Positions 35,036 to 63,862 of a stretch of DNA of 64,000 nucleotides are shown piece after piece; position 1 is the stretch's first letter, and the number at the start of each line of letters is the position of its first letter. This stretch comes from Ephydatia muelleri. Its lineage: Eukaryota; Porifera; Demospongiae; Spongillida; Spongillidae. The position numbers were made by a program, and so were the translations under genes. The notes beneath the pieces are model-generated. The model saw only the letters and a program-made list of their open reading frames with translations, was not told the origin of the DNA and did not search any database. The stretch spans positions 11,515,349 through 11,579,348 of the forward strand of contig JABACO010000003.1 of assembly GCA_013339895.1 (NCBI GenBank), written 5' to 3'.

Positions 35036-38000
35036 ATGCCCTGGATACGGCGCATATTGGTGTGCTTCGTGTTGGCGGTCACCATACTTTCATCCTCGGC
35101 GCAGAATGGTTAGTACGGGATGCATGCAATCATAATGTGCGCCATTACATATAGGCCTGCATGATGTGGCGGCTGTGAACGACTCGTCAGCCGCACGCGT
35201 GATGTTCGTGATGCATGCTAGCAATGTACAAATGAAGACAGGTTATGAGTTAAATACAGCAAAAGGCTATGGCAAGCGTTTATTATAAAAATGCTGCATG
35301 TTGCCTAGATGTTAGATGTACGTACGCATGCACGACACGGATGTATTCGGCGTTAGATGCAGTACGAACGCCACACTTCTCCAAACGATACTATAAGATA
35401 CATGCAGTAGGACTCAGCGAAGCATGCATGTTATGCATGCTCTCGCTATCTGTTTTATATACAAACATAATGCATACTCCTTGCTTCTACCGCATACGCC
35501 GGGCCCTGGGTGTTATATAAAGACGTGTGTAATACTTTTTAGACAGTATACGCTTTGTGTAGTGCTATCCGACACGATTCGGTGTTTGATAATAAACTCT
35601 ACGTGTGCGTGACGGGCCGATAATATATGCGATCCTACTGCACTCGATACTGATTAATCGTTGAGTATGCTTCCTTACTATAAGCGTGGTTCTTCCTTGG
35701 AGATTGTAAAACCCACACAACATAAAGCTGAACGTACCAATCTTAAATTTAGTACAAGTTGAGAGATTGATTCACCGCGTGTCTCTATATAGAGCCTACT
35801 TCGCAAGGATATATTTGTACTGTTGTATACCATTCACCACACACACACACACACACACACGTACACACACACACATACACATGCATACACACACATACAC
35901 ACACACATATAAACACACATACACACATACACATACATACACACACACATACACACACACACATACACATATGCAAACAACCTGCATAAATACACATATT
36001 AATATAGCTATTCATTCAGAGAAGGGGGCATGGTACAATATCTCTGTCTTTTTTTAGGCTAATTGCATGGTCTGGGGGATAATGAGAAAAAAACAAAATG
36101 CTACCATTAAACAGGAGTGAGTAGACACTAAAGACCATCACATCAATTCCTTGTAATAATTTATGCAACCATACATAGACCACACATTATATTGGGTAAC
36201 ATAATCATGAGATGAATGTTATCTTCAATACGTGATGTGAGCTGTATGTAAATCAATCTATCCTTCTATAGAAGCTGTAATTGCATTGAAGTTTTCTTCG
36301 TGTGCAACGTATTCCTACACAGTCAATGAAGGGAGTTCTCAGAACCTCTGTGCTGTCCTTTTGTATGTCAACGGAAGTGCGAACCTAACTAATGACATCA
36401 CAGTCCAATTTGTACCGGTAAATGGTACTGGGTCCACTCCCGCAGGATGTAAGTTGTTCTGCCGATCAATTAAATGCAAATTGCATTGACTGCCATGACA
36501 TTAAATGCTTGGGTATGTGTGTACAAGTGTATGTGTGTACAAGTGTATGTGTGTGCAAGTATGTGTGCATGGATCCACATTGTGACACATATTTGCATTA
36601 GTAGAGAAATCGATTCATGTTTAATTTCCAATGTCCTTATTTAAGGACATTAGTCCTAAAATAAGGACGATGTCGAAATATAAGAACAATAAAGTGAGCA
36701 TATGGGCTACAATCATTATTGATAGAAAGTAGCCTTGGTCACAATAAATTAATCAATAATCTCAGTCATCTATAAAGTCCTTGAGTGAAACTGGCAGCAA
36801 ATAAGTAAGAGTGATTGGCACAGCAGTAGCAAAGAATTACAGATTTCTTGCTTTGCAAGTTGACACTGATAATGCCACTATCATAAATGTTTAAATTATC
36901 CAACAGTTTCTCAAAGCATGATACAATGTCAATGTTTGTAGCTTTTAAAATTAATGCTATGTCTGATTCTCAACTGAACACCCAGCTTTCAGAAAACATA
37001 AAATTTGTCATTCATAATTCCGTCAATAATTTTTGCTCTATTGCAGACCCTGCTGATTTTCCATACATGATATACTATGCAACATTTCCTGCTGGAACTC
37101 CTCCAGGACAGCAGCAATGCGTGAACATCAGCACTGTTAATGACACAGATGTTGAAAATAATGAAATCTTTACTGTCAATCTTGTAGCTAATTCATCAAA
37201 AGTGGCAATTGGAGATAGGGCAGGAGGGACAACTGCAACCATTACAATCACGGACAATGATGGTGAGAAGCTTCTCAACATACCTGTTCTTTGCTGCTTA
37301 TGTTTTTTTTATTGTTTAGTGCATTTTTTTTATGCAGGTGCATATAGAATTCATGACCTAGTGTACACTAATACGCATGCACTGTTGTGAGCACACAGTC
37401 TGACTTCAATAAGTTCACAAAGGCAATTTAATAATAATAGGATTAGGAATCTGAACCAGCGTAAGTGGCCTATGGCACATCGAATGACTCCTATATTATT
37501 TCGGACATCATCTGTTAATTATATGCATTTGCCATGAATATATATGTGACCTGCAAAAGAAGTAGTATGTCTGGGCATTTAAAATAAAATACAAGATCTT
37601 TTTTTCTTTTAATGGATATTTTATTTGTCATTTTTATGATATATTTCATGCATCATAGTATTAAACATACCTCTACTATTGTAGTTTCTATGTTTACTCT
37701 GGATGGCAATTATTCTGCCATTGAAGGCGCTAGTACATTCCAAGTGTGTGCAGTTCTGTATTCTGGAACACCTAGTATAACTGGTGTAACCTTGAAATTT
37801 ACCGCTAATCCAATGACTGCCACAGGTAAGTGGCCATTCTCTAGAATTCCATGCATTCTTTCTATACAAAGTGAGCATGATCTTCTTATGATCCCACTCA
37901 CACTCTTTTGAATTTCTGGGTCTCAAGTGCACTTCTTACTTTTTAAATGTATGCATTAATATTCTCTCCTCCCTCCAGCAACTACTGATTATTCAATACC

Positions 38001-41000
38001 AACAATTCCAACAGCTACGGTTAATGTGAATGTTGGAGTGGCAGTTGGAAGTACTGTATGCGTCACTGTGACCATTGCTAATGACAACTTGGTGGAAAAT
38101 AATGAGACATTCAGCATTACTATTACTACTGGTAGTAAGAGCACTGTGATATCACCTAGAATCGTATCATATATTACGATTATTGACAATGATGGTAAGT
38201 GTTTCTTTACATCATTGGAATGTTCCCCATTTCCCATGCTGCAGGGCAGTAACTCAGCTGGTGCCTCACTTTAGGAAATCATTAAATGAACTACTATATA
38301 AAACATAGCATATTAAAATTACAGAGGACTATATTGTGAAGAAATAACACAAATGACACAGAGAATTTATAACATTTATTGAAGAAAAACAAATTGTGCA
38401 GGCGTGATGATGTGGCATTGGCCAGCCAATCATGAGTCTTTCTAAGCTTTGCAGAAAGGAGATAAAAATTGAGTTAGGAATCGCGATCTCTCCTTTGATA
38501 AGCAAGCGCATTTGATACTGCAAACTTGGTCTCTCTTATCCTTTTGACCCCAAATGCATGTTTTTAATACATAATTTTCTATGACAATATGTACTGTACT
38601 CAAGGTGTAAACATTTCACCACATTCAACAATTGTACATGGATGTAGGCAGTGCATCACTAAATATGTGTAGCATAGTTCATTTCTTTTTTCTGTCATAT
38701 ACCGATTTCTTTAATCCCTATGAGAAGATGTGCGCAATGTGTAACTTCAGTTACAAATCCCTTAAAGTTGCTCTAGGCCTCTGATCAATGGTTATATTCT
38801 CATCACAACAGAATATTGAATATTAGTAATAGATATATTTCTTTCAATATAAATTACCAGGTGGAGATATTCTTACAATTGGAGGCTGACAAAAGTGATG
38901 AAGTTTGAAAATATGTTTTGTACTGTACCTGGCTCGGGTGTAGGATATTCTGCGTTGGTTTGTGTAGATTGTGAGGTAATAATAAATATGACAAAGAATC
39001 AGTGTGTTCACACAAAAACACTTCATTATATGGGACAGTTTCCGAGAAAACTTCCTATGTTTTATAGCAATATAAAATAATTGTGTTATAACGTTTGAAT
39101 CGCTATATAGTCCGAACGGTAAAGGTTATAGGCTTCCTATTTTCAACACTTCATACTACACCATTGCTCTATGGTGAAGTACATTTTGGTGTCTTGCACT
39201 TGCTCCATACCAGCATTGCAACGTTTGATACCCCACCTGGTTCAAACCCAACATAACTTTCTGTAGGAGTAATCAAATTGCTTCAAATTCGGTTTGTAGA
39301 TAGTGAGGTCCTATACCTATCTATTTGTTCTGTTCGTTAATTTTTATACTATCCGTTACGGAGATACAGTTGATCAAACTATGTGCACTTTTTCCCGCTC
39401 GATACGCGCCAGTGATATAATCACCGCCTCCCATACATTGAGCGGGACGCGATTTGCCCAAATCATTGGCGCGAATCGAGCGGGAAAAAGTGCACGTAGT
39501 TTGTTCAACTGTATCTCCGTAACGGATGGCATAAAAATTAACGAACAGAATAGGTAGATAGGTATAGGACCTCTCTATCTACAAACCGAATTTGAAGCGA
39601 TTTGATTACTCCTACAGAAAGTTATGTTGGGTTTGAACCAGGTGGGGTATAGAACGTTGCAATGCTGGCACGGAGCAAGTGCAAGATACCAAAATGTATT
39701 TCACCATAGAGAAATGATGTAGTATGAAGTCATGAAAATAGGAAGTCGATAGCCTTTACCGTTCGGACTTTATAGCGATTCAAACGTTATAACTCGATTA
39801 TTTTATAATGTTATAAAACATAGGAAGTTTTCTCGGAAACTGTCCCATATAATCATCCTCCTATTAGAATTGCTACTGCATGTTTATACTTATGAAGTGA
39901 AATCGATTAATCATTATGCTCCAACATGGTTTTCTATAGTGGTTGTGCTGGGCCTAAACTCAGCAACTAACCAACTTCAAAGTCCAGAGAGTAATGCAAG
40001 CATATCAATCTGCGTTGCTATAATGAATAATATCCAACTGGCAATTCCAGTCACAACCCAAGTCAACACGTTGGATATAACTGCAACTAGTAAGCTTCCC
40101 AATATGTAAGTGGTATTTTTGGTGAGGTTTCATTAATGCTTTTTTACAGGTGGATTGGATTACTTACCTCCTACACCTTCAACTGTAACATTTTCTTCAG
40201 GATCAGCCCTGAACACTCTAGGATGCACAGGTTTTCAGGTTTTACAAGACAGTGTTGTGGAGAACAATGAATTCCTTTTAATTTATCTACAAAGCACCAT
40301 GTCTCAGGTTCAAATCTTATCAACTGCAGGAAATGCAACATTTACTATTATTGAGGATGGAGACAGTGAGAATCTGCATGCCATTGCACAAATGTATCAA
40401 ATAATGTGTGCATAAAACAGGACTCACTATTGTGGGTCCTAACAAATGGGTTGGCTCTGTGGGCATGGTTATTTGTCGAGCATTTCAAAATAATGACTAA
40501 GTGTAGCCTCCCACCACATGTAATCCATCAATGACATGACAGATGGTCAATATGCTCTCCTTTTTTTCATCATGCATAACTGATTCCTCTTAAATAAATT
40601 GTACATAAATGAAATACTTACAGATGCATCTTTTCATAACAATAAGATGCACAATCATGCATAAACGATAATAGACACCTATATCAATATCTGTCTCACC
40701 ACATTACTATTACTTATTTATAATTACAAAAGTTACAGTTTGTTCGCACAATTTTTTTAATTGCAGCAAAATAAAATACCATCCATCACTAGTACATGAA
40801 ATTTAATTAGTTAACCCAAAACTAAGATGTAGTCATTTATAGTCCTGGGTAGTTAGTGAAAGCAATACATGGTCAAACACAATCTTACATAAAGAGATGT
40901 GGTGGCTGTACTTTTTTTTAAATTAAATAAATATCCAATAACACTGTCATATACACAAACCACTACTACTGATATCTACCTAATTCACTCTAATAATATT

Positions 41001-44000
41001 CCATTAACTAACGACCTGCATAGTATGGCTCTTGCATTAGCTCTGACTAATTTATTTATTTGTTTAGGTTTTTGTTGTTGCATACGTTTTTATTGCATGA
41101 TAACAATGATTATTTAAGCACATATTACATACATGGAATGGCAAACTGAACAATTAAATGCATGTAGCAATTGTAATGCTATCCTAGAAAGAATACATGT
41201 CGCTCCAGCCATAGATGTTCTTCAGCACCACCAACGTTTGTCTGCATGTGAAAATAGCTAGTCAAGGATAATGGCAGCGGCCAAGACTCCATATGATTCA
41301 TTGTTATTATTCTTAACTTTAATAAATGAATGCATAGTGATAATACATTCTAAACTACTACAGCTTAACATTTGAGCACATGGAAGTCATTTTGGCTTAG
41401 CCCCGAAGCTCTGGCCAAGGAGCTTATTACTATTTATTTTATTTTATTTTTCCTATACAACATGTTTTTATTGTTATGAAACACAAGATTACAAAATACA
41501 TTATATACATCACAACACAAAGCATTACCTACACTGATCAGTACTTCATTATTCTCTTATAACAGCTGTGTTAATTGGTTTTTCAACTATTGCAATTAAC
41601 ATAAGTGAAGGTGTCAATGCACAAATTTGTGCACAAATAAAGAGTGGGAATATAGGAATCAGCGTTTCGGTCTACATTTCCACTACTACGCTTGGAAGTG
41701 CAACAGGTAAGAAGCATGTAGAAAGTATGCAATTTAGTTTACTATACTATATGTGGAAGCACGAGCCAAGAGCTCATGAAAATGTTTCATCATGTTTATT
41801 CAACATGCTTTTATTTTCCGTACAGCAAACGCAGACTATGTGCCACTCACACTTGCTCCTATTGTTTTCAATCCTGGATCTTCAGCCAGTGTTAATTCTA
41901 CCAGCTGCTATACCTTAGTTATTATGGATGATGATGCAGTTGAAAACGATGAGACAATCTCCCTTTCAATGAGTGCATCGACTCCTGTCAACATACAGCA
42001 GTCAACCAGTTTTGCTGTTGTTACCATTAAGGAAGGCACCACAGATAGTATGTCAGAAATATAGCGTTTTATCAGTTTCACTGATCTGTTATTGTTATTG
42101 CCAGACATCACTGTTGGCCTTGGTAATTCTTTACAAGTTACAGAAGGATTAAATTTGACAGCAACTGTATGTGCAGTAATCCTTCGTGGATCATTGCAAG
42201 TCAGTGTCAGTATACTTGCATTTACTTCCAATATTACAGCAACTCGTAAGGAAATAATTGCCAATGTTGGTGTGCCTTTCATGAGTTGCATTTTTTCCAA
42301 AAGCCTCTTTGGATTACGAAACCAAGTCTTCGACATTAACCTTCACAAGTGGAAAAACTGTGGGAGACAGTGTTTGCTTTACTATTGGAATCTACAATGA
42401 CCTTATAGTGGAGAATCCAGAGCAATTCACTGTCAATCTTCGATCAATTGATGCAAGAGCAGTTGTTGCTTCTGGACAAGGTCAAATCACTGTCACAATT
42501 TATGATGATCCTACAGATGGTGAGTTCAGTTTGCAAAACAAACTCTAATGGGATACGGAGATGGGGAAATATGTAAATTTAATGAACTGGCTCCAATGAC
42601 ATCAGCTCAAATTATTGTTGCAGACTCAAAACATGCAATAACATAATCATGTGCCTCACAACATCTCAACATCTATTTGATTCAAACTATGTAAATTTTT
42701 GCAAGTGGTCTTAAAACACCATCAATCATCATGCACTTGGCTTCTTAGTTTGGTGTTTTTCAATATACACTAGCACATCCACAGGCCAGGCCGTAGCTGA
42801 AATAGTTCAGAAAATGTTATATAGTGTCCTTAGACCGTGAACTAGAGAGTAAACATTAAAATGTTGATTTACAATTACTCATAATGAATGATTATGAAGA
42901 ATGAATTATTCTTTCTTCCTGCTTCCCTACTTATGAAGTTGTCACCCTGGGGTTCCAGAATCCACAGTACCGCACAACGGAAACCAGTTCATCAATCAGC
43001 CTATGCATACTAATGCTTTCCGGGCAGCTAGGAAAGGATGTTCCTGTTTTAGTTACAACAAGCAATCAAACTGCTGTTGGTGAGTGAAGAGCATTTATTT
43101 GGCACTCAAGATAATAATTTGCCAAATTCTTTTCTTTTTCACTAGGGGGAGTGGACTTTGTTCCTCTTAACACAACAATTATTTTCCGTTCAGGAATGGT
43201 TGCAGGAAACAGCTTATGCATCAGCATTGTGTTAATAGATGACATTGTTGTAGAGGCGAATCAGGAGTCCTTTCTGGTTTCAATTAGTGACACTGATCCA
43301 TCCGCAATCATTGAAGCAGGGACGTCTCCTGTCTATATCGATGAGGACCCTGATGATGGTACGTGCAGTCCTATTACTGTCCAGTAGATTTACCTACTAC
43401 TCTGTCCCTCTTGTTGTAGCTGTTACCATTGGGTTTCAGTACTCATCATATACAGGAAACACTGGCACTAGTCTCACCTTGTGCACAACAATGTATTCTG
43501 GAACTACACAACGATTGGTTTCAGTATTTGCTACTACAGTTTCAAAGGAAGCAATTGGTAACTTGTGCCATGCTTGTATTGCATATGTTAACTGTGTATG
43601 AATTTTCTGTTCACAGAAAGTGTTGATTATGTTGGAATAAATGCATGGGAATTAGACTTTCTACCAGGCAGTGCTCAGAACAGCACAGCATGCTTTAACG
43701 TAGTGATCCTTAATGACACAGACATTGAACTACCTGAGACGTTCAGTGTAATCTTAATCCAGACCGATGCTGCTGTGCAGCTCTCTAGTCAATACGCCAC
43801 CGCTGTTGTCACAATACCATTGAATCCAGCAGACAGTGAGCGTGCTTTATGTTGTATGAATATAACTAATTGTACCAACACCTGTGTTGTGTTTCTTTTT
43901 CAACTATCTCTCTGCTGTTTTGCAGAGGTCGTAGCAAAGATGTCAAACTCAGCAGTTTCAATCACTGAAATGTCAACTACCTCAGTTTGCGCTGAGTTGG

Positions 44001-44963
44001 AGTCTGCTTCTGGGAATTTGACATACAGTGTCACAGCGACCATAACATTTAGTGGTACAGCAACAGGTAATATATGTAACAGCAATTAACTCTGCAGCAG
44101 TATGTGTATCTGCTGAGCATGCAATATTGAGACTTCACAGGCACTCACAAAGCACAGCAGTCAATTTTTCTTCTCCAATGGTATTTAGCAGGTTGCAGGT
44201 GGCTATTAGGACAGTTGTGGAATGATTAGTACAAACCCACCATTTGGCAATAGCTGGATCGTTAGATCACGAAACAGTGATATTGAATGAGATCATTGTT
44301 GTGGACATTATATATGACAAATATGATGCCAAATGTATAGTAGTGCATTCCGAGGGAATGTTGCATTTTGTGCAAATATTATTTGTACCTTACTTATAAA
44401 TATTTCACATTATACATTGTACACATTAGTTTCTGCCAGCAATGTTTCATAATGCAATGCGCATATCTCAACTCATATTCAAATTTGCATCTTTGTAAGA
44501 AGTGCTGCTGTAATTGTAATTGCATATACGTTGTGAGGGATAAACCTGCCTGAGTAAGTATATCAATATTTGTACAAACTAGAAATCCTTATTATGTACA
44601 CATAAGAACTTTGCTTTGTTTTTATGAATTGCTCTAGGTTAGGAAAGTTTTTTTCTCCACACCTGTACATACATAATATTATTTTGCAGTCCATTTTTAA
44701 CATGCTCCGAGCTCATTAAGTGCTTAACTCATGTCTCATATTTTACAGATGGAGATGATTATGTCATCTCACAAAGGATGTTTGTTTTCCCTGCCTCCAC
44801 TGCACCTGGAGTAGCAAGCAAGATGTGTACTACATTGTTCACTCTTAGTGATGTTCTAACTGAAGGTGCAGAGAATGTAATAATAACTCTGACCTCATCA
44901 ACTCCAGTCCTAATCATTGATCCAGTCTTTTCCGTTACTACAGTGACAATTACAGATCCCTAG
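35036..44963 (+). CDS. Secreted protein with eight tandem Calx-beta domains
   Basis: 17 exons, 991 aa. Exon 1 (35036-35108) encodes a signal peptide (MPWIRRILVCFVLAVTILSS). Exon pairs, one Calx-beta domain each: 36272-36448/37047-37262; 37685-37825/37979-38194; 39940-40089/40150-40365; 41566-41706/41826-42047; 42105-42245/42304-42519; 42939-43079/43146-43358; 43420-43557/43617-43835; 43926-44066/44749-44963 (TAG). All junctions are phase 1. First halves carry E(G)..xxxVCAxL; second halves carry the DY start, VxxNDxxVENNETF-like turn and end in TITDND-like acidic residues. Calx-beta folds bind Ca2+ in exchangers and integrin beta4-like proteins. No membrane segment, Wreath or other domain is present, so it should be secreted. 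Demosponge aggregation factor core proteins are Calx-beta rich, so a related adhesion role is plausible (inference). Confidence 0.87.
35837..35970. repeat. (CA)n microsatellite in intron 1
   Basis: Interrupted CA repeat with ATAC variants. The Thr-His and Cys-Val frames over it are artefacts. Confidence 0.9.
39025..39853. mobile_element. 829-bp complete foldback element in a Calx-beta gene intron
   Basis: attatatgggacagtttccg at 39025 is mirrored by its complement ending at 39853. The arms are about 390 bp each and meet near 39440. They carry the same internal landmarks as the 8-16.8 kb foldbacks: gttcgttaatttttat, atccgttacggagatacag, cccgctcgat and ttttcaacacttcatactac. It is therefore a complete, simple member of that family. 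TA flanks are possible target duplications but lie within the palindrome. Non-coding; the 84-aa frame inside is an artefact. Confidence 0.85.
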
Positions 44964-45259
44964 TAAAGTACCATTAATTGTGTGTGCAAGATGTTTTTAT
45001 TCGCTCGGTTATGTGTATTGTGATTGCATTTTATGCACAGGATATGTCGAGAATTAGTTATGAATGCATGCGCATGATGTAATCTAATTATTACATAAAT
45101 TAGCATAATGGAACATTAATTTATGATAAGGAAACTCACATAACCTTGGCTGGGTTGTGGACCGGCACCACTATATAAGATCTTTGTCTTCAATTCCCAC
45201 TCCCAAAAATTCGCTTATAAAGAATCTGCAGCTGATCAGGAATGCTCTCGTACACTGTA

Positions 45260-45265
45260 AATAAA
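45260..45265 (+). promoter_or_regulatory. Candidate polyadenylation signal of the Calx-beta gene
   Basis: AATAAA 297 bases after the stop codon; a second AATAAA lies at 45412-45417. These are the only clear candidates before the next gene. Confidence 0.45.
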
Positions 45266-45429
45266 TAAGTCATTTACACTGAGGCCTATTGAACAAAGGC
45301 TGGCCATGAGGATCATGCAAATGCCCTTCTCTCTACTTCCCAATCAGGCTCTCTTTAAACGATTATTATGATAGCTTGTGGTTATTTTTGGCTGCATACT
45401 TCAATCAGAGCAATAAAAAGTAGTTTGTG

Positions 45430-46214
45430 GTTGTAATTTCATGCATACCTTTGTGTGCTGCATTTACAAAAGTAATCCTCTAGAAGCTTATGCCACAATA
45501 AATATTTGGGCCCAGCATACGTTTTCATTGACATGTAATCTTGTCAGTTAATTAATCACCATAGAGCAATGTCATTCCAATCACATCATCTAAGTTTAAA
45601 CCTCCAATAATGTAACGACCGGAACAGCTTCTGCGTATGCCATGACGTAATGAAATAGGCATGCAACATGGTATTATTCTCAGCAATGAAATGTTTGTGT
45701 CATTGCGCTGAGTCCATGGCATCAGGGGCGAATACTGATTTCAAGATGCATTTTCACCATATGTGGCATATATGTGTGGTCTTTATAAGCCATGATGGTT
45801 AGTGAAATCATCTCCCCCCCCCCCCCCCCCCCCCCTCGGCGATTATTTTTTGGAATTAATAATCGAGGCAAACAAATTAAAATAGAAAGGAAGTGAGCTT
45901 TTAGTCTTGGCGCTACGGTTAATTACAGAACGATGGGATATCGTATTAGCACCAGAAGCCGACCTAATTAGTGCGCTACTGTAGTCTATTGTTGCGATCA
46001 ACAATACAAAGTCATAGTGTTAAAGCGTGGCGTTAGCTATAGCGGAGAGCTTCGATCGGGCTTCCTAGCGTCCTGCTGGATTTAACAGCTACCATCAATT
46101 GAAAGATCGCTAAACAAGCACTGGTGTGTTATATATGGGCATCGCTCGTTCATCTTTCTCTAACGAAGACTGAAGAAACAGTACATCGTCGAAATTAGCG
46201 CTCACTAACTCGAT
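45430..46214. other. Intergenic region upstream of the LGR-type receptor
   Basis: Contains a C-run (45814-45835), possibly a transposon-end relic, and the presumed promoter of the receptor. No gene frame is seen. Confidence 0.4.
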
Positions 46215-61826
<15,612 letters not shown>

Positions 61827-62340
61827 GACTCTGGTCCATTCTGTAAACATATACTGTTCGTTTTTTTTTTTAATTTTAATGTGTTTGTGCTGGATTCTTC
61901 ACAAGTCATGCGTTCATTTTACATTGTGTAGTCTTCTACTCTTGCATACAGCTCATGAATTGTGGCATATATTGACTCCTGTTTTCCCTTCTTGCATGAT
62001 TTGTCACAGTTATTTTTCCTTGTGAAGGCTATACAGCATAAGCACAATACACTAGCCTAAACAGGCCTGTGTCCTGAATTCAAGGAGGCCATGAAATTAA
62101 TTATTGCTAGTCTCTAGATCTGTGAAAATAGAAGGATAAACTTCATATAACTTTCATTGTCTCTTCAGTGAGCACACATGCCACGATCTGTGATGCCAAT
62201 TGCAATCACTTTGTTATAGCTGAGTATCAAAAAAAAATTTGTTGTTGCATCATACCGGTAGATGCCTATGGCTAAAGTTTTAGATTGAAATACAAGCGTC
62301 ACATTGCACAACATATTGCGTGTCGTTTCTGGTCTCATAT
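61827..62340 (+). other. 3' UTR and downstream region of the LGR-type gene
   Basis: T-rich sequence follows the stop. No canonical AATAAA is obvious, so the end of the transcript is unknown. No other gene is seen. Confidence 0.4.
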
Positions 62341-62505
62341 TAGTCTTGTACCCAGACCCAACGTTAGCAGCTGCGGGTGGATTACATCACCGCTACGCGA
62401 AAGTGGGTCTGTACTCCATCTTAATTGCATACCTAGGTTATCCACTTTTCGCGTAGGGTGATGCAATCCACCAGCTGCGTAACTTTGGGTTTGGGAACGA
62501 GACTA
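62341..62505. mobile_element. 165-bp foldback MITE, CTCGTTCCCAG family
   Basis: tagtcttgtacccagaccc at 62341 pairs with gggtttgggaacgagacta ending at 62505; the inner arms share gctgcgggtggattacatca and cgctacgcgaaaagtgg-type sequence. The ends match those of 24915-25268. Confidence 0.75.
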
Positions 62506-62987
62506 GGCCCATATGGACAACACACGGTGGTAAATCGAAAAACGCACGCATAGCTTAATTACTAGCTCGCGTGCGTTTTTAGAAAGAAAACGACGCATGC
62601 AAAGGGGGTGTCTAAACGATGCGCACGACCATAGATATACTATAAGTAACTTTAATCTCTATGGCACGACCAGGCACGCAAAGTGAGACTGTGATAGACC
62701 TGCCAAGGATATCGCGACTACAACGCGTAACGCTGTCTACACAGGACAATGTTAAAGGCACTTGCACTCGAGATCAGACTCTCTTATCAAGTGTACAGCC
62801 ACACACATATCCAGGCCAGCCCTATAAGGAGGCCGCCGCCATACAACAATAGTCAAATCGGTCCGCGCACAATGACATGTAATGCACATAAGCATGAGTC
62901 ATAGAGTCCCCAGTCCGCAGAGACGTATTATGGTGGCTAATAGGAGAAATAATAATGCAGACCAGAAATGAAGCGTTGGTAAATACG

Positions 62988-63035
62988 TAAAGGGACCTAA
63001 CGCGTATATAATAAAAATTTCCAGTACAGGCAATA
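62988..63035. repeat. Solo fragment of the GTTTCCGCGAAAAGGGACC foldback family
   Basis: aaagggacctaacgcgtata and aaaatttccagtacaggcaa match, allowing for changes, the right-arm interior of 56816-57046 read on the other strand. Confidence 0.45.
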
Positions 63036-63862
63036 TTATACAAAGTTGAAATGTATAGTTAATGCAGTGCCTTATACAGCTAGCTCGCTCAGTGTCAATT
63101 TTCTGTGCGCGTGTCTGTCAAGTTTTATTAATTTTAAGTCAGTTAGTTAATATATGCAAACAACATTTAACATTTAGTACTACCTAGATTCAAGTTATGA
63201 TTATTAATGACAAATGAATTAATAAAACAATTATTGCTAAATTCGTTTACATCACTACTAGTCAGTATGGTTTATAAGAAATAAACCAATACACTAATTT
63301 TTATACATGCATGTGTCGAGTTAGTTAATTGCACCCAATATAAATCCAAGTATTTCTCTAAATTTATTCAACATAACTAGTTTGTTATATTCAGATACAT
63401 GTACCCCCACTATACATTTACTGAAACCTCCCAATGATGCCAGACAGATTCTTAATTGATATGTTTTTTCAACAGTAAAAAAAAGCCCTTACTGAAGTGT
63501 CATGGCAATTAAGCTAATTTCTCGTTTTTAGTTAATTGGGAATTACTGTACATCCTAATCAATAGAACAGGACATACAATGAAATTAATTTTCGACAACA
63601 AGCTATCCTGAGAATTGCAAAACTATACGCCCTTTAGAGGATTAGCATCACTCAACCCTAACCCCTGAAAAATTTACATGTAATCTCAAAGCACATGTAT
63701 TCTAGTTGAATGACAAAAGATGTGTCCACAATAAAATCAAACCACACCATTTTCAGGCATTAAATAAGGTAACTAACACACTGCGTTAATGTTGTGCAGA
63801 GGATGGATATGACGCGCAGGTGTTTTGAAGTGGTAGCAGAGATTAGGTTGTCAATTGAAGAC
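63036..63862 (-). other. Probable 3' UTR or downstream DNA of the Q-rich gene
   Basis: AT-rich, no frame of note. The nearest minus-strand AATAAA (TTTATT on +) is near 63124; nothing closer to the stop is convincing. Confidence 0.3.

Noticed and set aside
39303..39557. 84-aa frame
   Set aside because: Lies across the centre of the 829-bp palindromic element and is not conserved as protein in related copies (9259-9489 gives a different frame).
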